DNA of 16,386 nucleotides from Faucicola sp032089155 (GTDB lineage: Bacteria > Pseudomonadota > Gammaproteobacteria > Pseudomonadales > Moraxellaceae), in the NCBI GenBank assembly GCA_032089155.1, contig DAMDEV010000047.1:1-16386 (forward strand). Reading direction: 5' to 3'. Of this stretch, positions 1-5,650 are shown in pieces. Under the pieces are notes generated by a model that saw only the letters and a program-made list of their open reading frames with translations, was not told the origin of the DNA and made no database searches. The position numbers were made by a program, and so were the translations under genes. Within the stretch, counting starts at the first letter, position 1. Each line of letters starts with the position of its first letter.

Positions 1-1098
1 CATTTACTTCATAAAAATGTTATCGATATTTTAACCCCCGCAAACTATGAAAAATTACTAACGCAAACATCAGAGCAATCGCATACGGATGATGACCCGA
101 TAACCCATAAAAAAACCAAAGCACAGGTCAAATTGGCGCTGCAAAACCAATTTGAACATACCAAAAAAATGTACCAAGCCTTCATCCATCATGATTGCAC
201 CATTTCAGGGCTAAGCACTCAAGGGATTGGTGCACCATTATTGGTCGACTATGGGGTTTCCCCATTAGAAACCGCTGCGGGTTTTTTCTATTTGATTGAA
301 ATTTGGGCAAAAGATCGCGAAAGTCGTATTCAACAAGAACAATATCAAAACCACCAACATTTGATCACGCGTCAAATGATTCGCAGTATGGCACACGAAG
401 TCAAAAACCCTTTAGCCGGTATCCTTGGGGCAAGCCAGCTGCTTGAAAAGAATTTTAATCAAATCATGAAGTCTGATGGGATTGTGAACTATATTAATGA
501 CACCAAGGCGCGAAAGGTCGCCAATTATCTCAATATCATTATGGATGAGACCAGACGACTCAACAATTTAGTGACCCAATTGCTAGGCGCGCCAAATTTG
601 CCCAACTGGCAAGTAATCAACGTGCATGAGCCACTGCAGCACGTACTAACGTTGTCAGAGATACAAAACCCCAATATTAGTCTAGTCAGAGACTTTGATT
701 TATCGTTGCCAGAAATCACCGCTGATAAAGATCAGCTGGTACAAGTATTTATGAATATCGTCAATAATGCGATACAAGCGCTCAATGAAAACGACATTGT
801 GTCGCCTATCATCACGGTAAAGACCCGCATTCAACACCAACAAACCATTGGTGATATACGACATAAAAGCGTATTACGGGTCGATTTTATTGATAATGGT
901 TTGGGCATTGATAGTGAGTTGTTACCGCAAATTTTTTATCCTTTGGTCACAGGACGCGCCAATGGTACGGGGTTGGGACTGGCACTCGCTCATGACATTA
1001 TTCAGCGCCATCAAGGGCAAATCAGTGTGACCTCTCAGCCAGGTGAAACCCTGTTTACGATTTTTTTACCTTGGCAAATTCGGCAAATAACCAAATGA
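1..1098 (+). CDS. ntrB: Nitrogen regulation sensor histidine kinase NtrB (5' end outside window)
   Basis: This is the sensor kinase/phosphatase partner of NtrC, a cytoplasmic protein that in the family phosphorylates NtrC when nitrogen is limiting under control of PII. The frame is open without a stop from base 1 and ends in TGA at 1096-1098, so about 365 codons are visible and the true start lies before the window. A TTG at 133 is not a credible start because related coding sequence continues upstream. The first ~100 codons match the end of a PAS-type sensor region. The H-box reads MAHEVKNPLAG, with the phospho-accepting His at codon 394-396. The N-box (NIVNNAIQAL) lies near 750-780, the G1 box (DNGLGI) near 892-909, and the G2 box (GTGLGLALA) near 964-990. 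There is no predicted membrane segment. ntrC follows 87 bases downstream, so the two are probably co-transcribed. E. coli calls this gene glnL. Confidence 0.93.
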   Translation, partial: HLLHKNVIDILTPANYEKLLTQTSEQSHTDDDPITHKKTKAQVKLALQNQFEHTKKMYQAFIHHDCTISGLSTQGIGAPLLVDYGVSPLETAAGFFYLIEIWAKDRESRIQQEQYQNHQHLITRQMIRSMAHEVKNPLAGILGASQLLEKNFNQIMKSDGIVNYINDTKARKVANYLNIIMDETRRLNNLVTQLLGAPNLPNWQVINVHEPLQHVLTLSEIQNPNISLVRDFDLSLPEITADKDQLVQVFMNIVNNAIQALNENDIVSPIITVKTRIQHQQTIGDIRHKSVLRVDFIDNGLGIDSELLPQIFYPLVTGRANGTGLGLALAHDIIQRHQGQISVTSQPGETLFTIFLPWQIRQITK

Positions 1099-1185
1099 TA
1101 GTTTTTTAAGCGTGATACACCACAGCATCATGACTGATCGGCTATGAATTTTTAAATAATACAGTTTCCCATATAGGGTTTTTAT

Positions 1186-2964
1186 ATGACTTATACCAAT
1201 AATAAAACGCCAACCACCGAACCTATTGTTTGGGTCATCGATGACGACCAAGCGTTACGCATGATTTTAGAAGATACGCTGACAGATAGTGGATTTCAAG
1301 TGCAAACCTTTGGCAATGCGCAATCGGCGTGGCGGCTGCTACAAGATAGCGGGCAAGACAGCCAACCGAAGAGTGACAATAGTGCCTCCTTGCCAAGCGT
1401 CATCGTCACCGATATTAGAATGCCGATGATGAACGGCTTGGACTTTAGCAGTAAAATCAAACAAGCCTTTGCACAAATTCCTGTCATCATCATGACCGCG
1501 CATGCCGATGTGCAATCTGCGGTGGATAGCTATCAATCAGGCGCATTTGATTACTTACCCAAGCCGTTTGAGTTGGATGATGCCATTGCCATGGTGAAAA
1601 AAGCTTGCCTGCAAAGCCAGTCAAACCAAACACAAAAGCGCAGTAAGCCTGAGAACTACAATGACTCTCTGATTCGTGATGCACAGCAGCCGCCAACTGA
1701 ACCCGTGGCAGCCGAGCCAGAAAAAACCACCACCAACCCGTCGGGCATCATCGGGCAATCAATTGCCATGCAAAAAGTTTTTCGTGCGATTGGTCGCTTG
1801 TCGCATATGCCGATGACAGTACTCATCACTGGCGAATCAGGGACGGGTAAAGAGCTGATTGCCAGTGCCTTACACGAACATTCACCACGCAAATCCAAAC
1901 CATTTATCGCCCTCAATATGGCGGCGATTCCGCATGATTTGATTGAAGCTGAACTATTTGGTCATGAAAAAGGCGCGTTTACGGGTGCCACTACCACGCG
2001 CCAAGGGCGATTTGAGCAGGCGCATGGCGGCACTTTATTTTTGGATGAAATCGGCGATATGCCTTTACCGACGCAGACGCGTTTACTGCGCGTCTTAGCA
2101 AATGGCGAGTTTTACCGTGTCGGTGGTCTCAAACCCATTAAAGTCGATGTACGTATCATCGCAGCGACCCATCAAAACTTAGAAACCCTGGTTCAGCAAG
2201 GCAAGTTTCGTGAAGATTTGTTTTATCGGCTCAATGTCATTCGACTGGCGCTACCTTCCCTACGTGAGCGCCGCGAAGACATTCCGCTGTTAATCGATTT
2301 TTTTATGCAAAATATTGCCAAAAGCATGCATACCCTCACCAAAACCATCACGCCGTCTGCGATGCATATTTTGCAAAGCTATCCTTGGCAAGGCAACGTG
2401 CGTCAACTTGAAAACACCTGCCGCTGGCTTAGTGTGATGACAACAGGGCAAACCATTCAGCCCAGTGATTTGCCACCCGAGATTTTACAAGCGTTTAAAT
2501 CGCAAGATAGCACGCCTGTAACTACGCCTGAGCCCAATACACATAAGACACATAACTATCAGCCCGACACTCAGTTTGAGGCACCTGCTAGCGAACATCC
2601 GTCATCTTTACCAGCTCCCAGTGACAGCCCCATTGCTAGTGCTAATCTGAATGCCCATTCGAGTGAGCTGCCAACGCCTTTGCCCGCTACGACGGTCGTA
2701 CCGATCTTACCTGCATCACAAACTGTCGCAACCGCAGATTGGATCACCCCGCTGCAAGTTTGGGCACAACAAGCACTCGCTGAAGGACAGTATGACATAT
2801 TGCAAACCGCTTATCCGATGTTTGAGAAATGTTTGCTTGAAGTGGCACTTGCCCATACTGCTCAGCATAAAGGACAAGCGGCTGATCTACTCGGTTGGGG
2901 GCGCAATACCGTGACCCGAAAATACCAGCAATTGATTGAAGGCAGACCCGTTAAGCCATCATGA
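1186..2964 (+). CDS. ntrC: Nitrogen regulation response regulator NtrC (sigma-54 activator, extended)
   Basis: This is a sigma-54-dependent enhancer-binding protein activated by NtrB. Receiver domain: acidic pocket D19-D21 and phospho-acceptor D76. The site falls later than the usual ~54 because about 10 N-terminal residues and a Ser/Asp/Gln-rich stretch (about 54-70) are added. AAA+ domain: Walker A GESGTGKE at 216-223 (K222), the sigma-54-contacting GAFTGA loop at 263-268, and Walker B LFLDEI around 284-289 (D287, E288). A Fis-type helix-turn-helix lies at about 558-585, with GWGRNT at 570-575. The protein is 592 residues against about 470 in E. coli. Most of the excess is a low-complexity linker at 439-517 carrying about 22 Ser/Thr and 14 Pro. 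The start ATG follows AGGG at a spacing of 8. The stop overlaps the ATG of the downstream kinase (ATGA), implying translational coupling. The family identification is secure; the role of the linker is unknown. Confidence 0.96.
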   Translation: MTYTNNKTPTTEPIVWVIDDDQALRMILEDTLTDSGFQVQTFGNAQSAWRLLQDSGQDSQPKSDNSASLPSVIVTDIRMPMMNGLDFSSKIKQAFAQIPVIIMTAHADVQSAVDSYQSGAFDYLPKPFELDDAIAMVKKACLQSQSNQTQKRSKPENYNDSLIRDAQQPPTEPVAAEPEKTTTNPSGIIGQSIAMQKVFRAIGRLSHMPMTVLITGESGTGKELIASALHEHSPRKSKPFIALNMAAIPHDLIEAELFGHEKGAFTGATTTRQGRFEQAHGGTLFLDEIGDMPLPTQTRLLRVLANGEFYRVGGLKPIKVDVRIIAATHQNLETLVQQGKFREDLFYRLNVIRLALPSLRERREDIPLLIDFFMQNIAKSMHTLTKTITPSAMHILQSYPWQGNVRQLENTCRWLSVMTTGQTIQPSDLPPEILQAFKSQDSTPVTTPEPNTHKTHNYQPDTQFEAPASEHPSSLPAPSDSPIASANLNAHSSELPTPLPATTVVPILPASQTVATADWITPLQVWAQQALAEGQYDILQTAYPMFEKCLLEVALAHTAQHKGQAADLLGWGRNTVTRKYQQLIEGRPVKPS

Positions 2965-3929
2965 TTGAGACAAGGTCAACTCACCCAGCACTGGTTATCA
3001 TAAAAAATGGCTGTCAGTCGCTCGTGACTGACTTACAGCCACTATCACCTTCAAATCCACTCAACCATACCGAGCTTTGGTACGGGGTATGGCATTCAAC
3101 TCACTCCCCGCCTACACCCGTTGTGGTTAAACAATTACTACCTCACTTTAGCACAACCAATCTCGCCCATTTTGAGCAAGAAATTAACGCCCTTCATCAT
3201 TGCCAGAGCCTAGCGATTGACAGCACCCATGCGACAAGCGGCATTCCCACGCTGTATGCTTCAAACCTTCTACCCGACACCCTCATCTTTGACCAACAGC
3301 AGCCGCAGCAATCTGTTGGTCCTTGTCTGGTTATGTCGTATCATCCAGGGGAGACGTTAAAATCCTTGATGTATGCGAATGCTAAATTGCCACTACTCAG
3401 TCTTCCGCAAAAAATGACCATTTTTTTACATAGTTGCCAAGTGGTCAACCGTTTACATCAATTTGGGCTGATGCATTTGGATCTTAAACCCGCCAACTTT
3501 ATTGTAAAACCCAATCTTGAGGTGGTGTTAATTGATTTTGGTCTGAGTGATTTTGGTGTTAGCGATGCTATGGGAAAAAATGCCTCACTCAACTGCAAAA
3601 CTTACACCGCTGGTACGCCTGCCTATATGAGTCCTGAGCAATTCACAAGACAGCCTGTTGACAAGTTTAGCGACTACTATAGCTTGGGGGTGATATGGTA
3701 CGAATTATTGACAGGATGTCTGCCTTTTATGGCAGATGATTATCCTGGTTGGGCAATCGCGCATTGCCAACAGCCTGTGCCTTTTTTATGTCCAAATCAT
3801 CAGTTATCGGAATTTGCTTGCCAAGCTTGCCAGCCTTTTATCGATAAACTGCTGGCAAAACGCGTGAAAAACCGTATTAATGACTTGGCAAGTATTATCA
3901 ATGCGCTAAAAATTTTACTTAACCAATAA
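2961..3929 (+). CDS. Hanks-type serine/threonine protein kinase, cytosolic, coupled to ntrC
   Basis: This 322-residue protein has the core of a eukaryotic-like Ser/Thr kinase. Visible elements are a VAIK-like lysine K57 (VVVKQL), a helix-C glutamate around E74, the catalytic loop HLDLKPANF at 172-180 (base D174, K176, N179), DFG at 192-194 (D192 binds metal), and the activation-segment end GTPAYMSPEQ at 218-227. The catalytic residues are intact, so activity is expected. The glycine-rich nucleotide loop is degenerate: the expected GxGxxG region, about 37-50, has only one clear glycine. There is no transmembrane helix, PASTA repeat or other sensor domain. The protein is essentially a bare kinase domain, so its signal must come from elsewhere. 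The start codon shares ATGA with the ntrC stop, making this the third gene of the ntrBC operon. I do not recognise a named orthologue. NtrC itself, or proteins of nitrogen metabolism, are the contextually obvious but untested substrates. Confidence 0.9.
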   Translation: MIETRSTHPALVIIKNGCQSLVTDLQPLSPSNPLNHTELWYGVWHSTHSPPTPVVVKQLLPHFSTTNLAHFEQEINALHHCQSLAIDSTHATSGIPTLYASNLLPDTLIFDQQQPQQSVGPCLVMSYHPGETLKSLMYANAKLPLLSLPQKMTIFLHSCQVVNRLHQFGLMHLDLKPANFIVKPNLEVVLIDFGLSDFGVSDAMGKNASLNCKTYTAGTPAYMSPEQFTRQPVDKFSDYYSLGVIWYELLTGCLPFMADDYPGWAIAHCQQPVPFLCPNHQLSEFACQACQPFIDKLLAKRVKNRINDLASIINALKILLNQ

Positions 3930-3956
3930 AAAAATGCGATTTTTTTAAAAAACCCC

Positions 3957-3984
3957 TTGCCAAAGCGAAAATTTTCTATATAAT
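3957..3984 (+). promoter_or_regulatory. Sigma-70-type promoter of tRNA-Leu
   Basis: A -35 element TTGCCA (3957-3962) is followed after 16 bases by a perfect -10 element TATAAT (3979-3984). Transcription would start around 3991, about 50 bases before the mature tRNA 5' end. The promoter lies just after the kinase stop codon, so the tRNA is probably its own unit rather than the tail of the ntrBC operon. Confidence 0.75.
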
Positions 3985-4040
3985 AGCCAACCACAAAGAC
4001 ACTGATACAAATATTGAGTCAACACTTTGAGGCAACTCAT

Positions 4041-4125
4041 GGGGCTGTGGCGAAATTGGTAGACGCACTGGATTTAGGTTCCAGCGCCGCGAGGTGTAAG
4101 AGTTCGAGTCTCTTCAGCCCCACCA
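4041..4125 (+). tRNA. tRNA-Leu (anticodon UAG), CCA encoded
   Basis: This is an 85-base class II tRNA. The acceptor arm GGGGCTG (4041-4047) pairs perfectly with CAGCCCC (4115-4121). It is followed by discriminator A4122, as expected for leucine, and an encoded CCA (4123-4125). The D-arm region has the usual TGGTAGACGC sequence. The anticodon stem CTGGA/TCCAG (4068-4072 and 4080-4084) encloses the loop TTTAGGT, giving anticodon TAG at 4075-4077, which reads CUA and other CUN codons. The extended variable arm typical of tRNA-Leu follows, then a T-arm with GTTCGAGTC. The gene stands alone, with its own promoter and terminator. Confidence 0.97.
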
Positions 4126-4148
4126 CTCAAATCGGTATTAGTTAAATT

Positions 4149-4172
4149 AACCTGCCTCTCGCAGGTTTTTTT
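4149..4172 (+). terminator. Rho-independent terminator of tRNA-Leu
   Basis: The stem ACCTGC/GCAGGT (4150-4155 and 4161-4166) has a five-base loop. It is followed by a run of T to 4172, 23 bases after the tRNA CCA end. Confidence 0.88.
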
Positions 4173-4378
4173 ATGCCCAAAATTCCTGTCTATCTTATCT
4201 CACCATTGCTTACTGTTAGCCAGTAGGTTACTCACTGTATTGCTAAAAATTTTTTAACTGATTGCCAACTAGCTACTTTTTAGCTTGCATCTAGTATTAA
4301 CTGCCCCATCTCTATAGTTAGCTTGTTTATTGCTAACTATGTTAATTTTTCTACTGCCTTTTATAAGCCTATATTCCT
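4173..4378. other. AT-rich spacer upstream of the AAA+ ATPase gene
   Basis: No credible coding region is present. The spacer carries several copies of a short GTTAGC/GCTAA(C) element in both orientations (around 4216, 4242, 4317 and 4332). It also holds a small AGCTA/TAGCT hairpin at 4271-4285 and the larger inverted repeat listed separately. A possible -10 element TATAAG at 4362-4367 lies only 11 bases before the ATG of the downstream gene. With no Shine-Dalgarno sequence there, the transcript may be leaderless or nearly so; the -35 assignment is weak. Confidence 0.5.
4314..4340. promoter_or_regulatory. Perfect 9-bp inverted repeat before the AAA+ gene, operator-like
   Basis: ATAGTTAGC (4314-4322) and its exact reverse complement GCTAACTAT (4332-4340) flank a nine-base spacer. 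The repeat ends 38 bases before the ATG at 4379 and abuts where the -35 region of the possible TATAAG promoter would be. It could be a regulator binding site. It is followed by a T-rich stretch, so a weak terminator or attenuator is an alternative. Confidence 0.5.
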
Positions 4379-5530
4379 ATGAAAATTTTACAATCGCCCT
4401 ATTACCAACCGCGAAAGCTGCTCAGCGCCTCCTCTGAGCCGCCCTATACTGTTCAACTCATTGAAGACAACATCCAATACGCTAGCAAATATAACCCTTT
4501 TGAGTCGCTACTCGATGATATTTTCCCTGGGGTACATGTTGGCAACCATGATATGGTGATTCGCAAAGAGCAGCTTAAAGATTTTGAGCGTTGCACCGAT
4601 TTTACCACCGTCGCCTATTCGCATAAAAATAATACGTTATATGAGCGTGAAGCTTGTTATTTTCATCCCAAATATGAAGTGTTTATGCTCACCAATGAAG
4701 ATTTGTCCAATGACTATGACGAATACATCTTTGAATCAGGTCTACTAAAAGTTGTCAGTATTTACTATATTTCGACCAATCCGCATTCGGCGGCCAGTGT
4801 CAAAAACGTGTTTGATGAATACTTGCAAAAGTATGTGTCGCAAGAGGCTAAAGTATCGATTTTACTCAAAGAAGTCCATGGTTTTGTGTTTAAAACCCAT
4901 CGTATCAAGCCATTTCCCATCAATTTAGATACCATGTATCACGAGGATTTTCTGCCCGTGCATCAGCATATCAAAGAGTCACTTAATCACGATGGTAAAG
5001 GCGTGGTACTGTTGCATGGCGTGGCGGGTTCAGGTAAAACTAACTATATCAAATGGCTAACTAGCCAAGTGCCTAATAAAAAATTCATCTTTGTGCCCAC
5101 TACCATGATTGGGTATTTGACCAATCCTGAATTTATGTCACTATTGGTGGATAACAAAAACTCGGTATTAGTGCTTGAAGACTGTGAAAACTACATTGCC
5201 GAGCGTAGCATTGATAACGCCAATACCGATGTAGTATCGGCTATTTTGAACATTGCTGATGGTATGCTGTCGGATGTGTTGGAGTGTCAGTTTATTTGTA
5301 CCTTTAACTCTGATATCTCAAAAATTGACCCCGCGCTGCTGCGTAAAGGTCGATTGATAGCTGAGTATAAATTCAAAGAACTGTCCGTTGAAAAATCCAA
5401 CGCATTTTTGGCATCAATTGATAAAGCTATCACCGTCAATAAACCCCACTCATTGGCAGAGTTAACCAACATGGATCATCTATCCTATCGAGAGAAACAA
5501 GCAGAAAAACCCAAATTTGGTTTTGTGTAA
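4379..5530 (+). CDS. Stand-alone AAA+ family ATPase of unknown function
   Basis: This 383-residue protein has a single C-terminal AAA+ module and an N-terminal region of about 200 residues that I do not recognise. The module shows Walker A GVAGSGKT at 214-221 (K220) and a Walker B strand VLVLEDCE at 263-270 (acidic E267, D268, E270). A sensor-1-like Asn sits in CTFNSD (N310), followed by the segment ALLRKGRL at 319-326 with candidate arginine fingers R322 and R325. The phrase 'ID.ALLRKGRLI..Y.FKELS' resembles BCS1-like AAA proteins found sporadically in bacteria and their phages. No signal peptide or membrane helix is visible. There is no Shine-Dalgarno before the ATG. The gene has no co-directional partner: upstream is a terminated tRNA and downstream a bidirectional terminator against clpA. 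It is an orphan whose role (remodelling, defence, DNA or protein handling) cannot be assigned from sequence. The adjacent ClpA ATPase is a different AAA+ class and is not evidence of shared function. Confidence 0.85.
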   Translation: MKILQSPYYQPRKLLSASSEPPYTVQLIEDNIQYASKYNPFESLLDDIFPGVHVGNHDMVIRKEQLKDFERCTDFTTVAYSHKNNTLYEREACYFHPKYEVFMLTNEDLSNDYDEYIFESGLLKVVSIYYISTNPHSAASVKNVFDEYLQKYVSQEAKVSILLKEVHGFVFKTHRIKPFPINLDTMYHEDFLPVHQHIKESLNHDGKGVVLLHGVAGSGKTNYIKWLTSQVPNKKFIFVPTTMIGYLTNPEFMSLLVDNKNSVLVLEDCENYIAERSIDNANTDVVSAILNIADGMLSDVLECQFICTFNSDISKIDPALLRKGRLIAEYKFKELSVEKSNAFLASIDKAITVNKPHSLAELTNMDHLSYREKQAEKPKFGFV

Positions 5531-5532
5531 TT

Positions 5533-5589
5533 ATTAAGTCTAATTATTAATTATAATCATTAGCGATAGTCATTAAGTATAATTATTAA
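5533..5589. repeat. Two near-identical 18-bp AT-rich direct repeats
   Basis: The 18-base units at 5533-5550 and 5572-5589 differ at one position (ATTAAGT, then C or A, then TAATTATTAA). They start 39 bases apart, just behind the AAA+ gene stop. They may be a decayed tandem duplication; no function is evident. Confidence 0.6.
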
Positions 5590-5604
5590 ACATCATCAGT
5601 AGGC

Positions 5605-5639
5605 ATAAACAAAGGAGCGCAATTGGCTCCTTTGTTTAT
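5605..5639. terminator. Bidirectional terminator between AAA+ gene and clpA
   Basis: A perfect 14-bp stem (5605-5618 with 5626-5639) has a seven-base loop. Its GC-rich top GGAGC/GCTCC and A/T-rich base give U-rich 3' arms on both strands. It sits between two convergent genes, 12 bases beyond the clpA stop and 75 bases beyond the AAA+ stop, so it can serve both transcripts. Confidence 0.85.
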
Positions 5640-5650
5640 ATTAGACAGTA

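Noticed and set aside
3928..3946. A7-TGCGA-T7 symmetrical tract after the kinase stop, as a terminator
   Set aside because: The stem would be entirely A:T pairs and unstable. It may slow polymerase but does not qualify as an intrinsic terminator.
4216..4340. CRISPR-like array from the repeated GTTAGC/GCTAA elements
   Set aside because: Units are only five or six bases, irregularly spaced and in both orientations, with no spacers or cas genes.
4041..5650. tRNA-Leu-integrated genomic island carrying the AAA+ gene
   Set aside because: No integrase, and no copy of the tRNA 3' end was seen downstream in the window. Only the neighbourhood suggests it.
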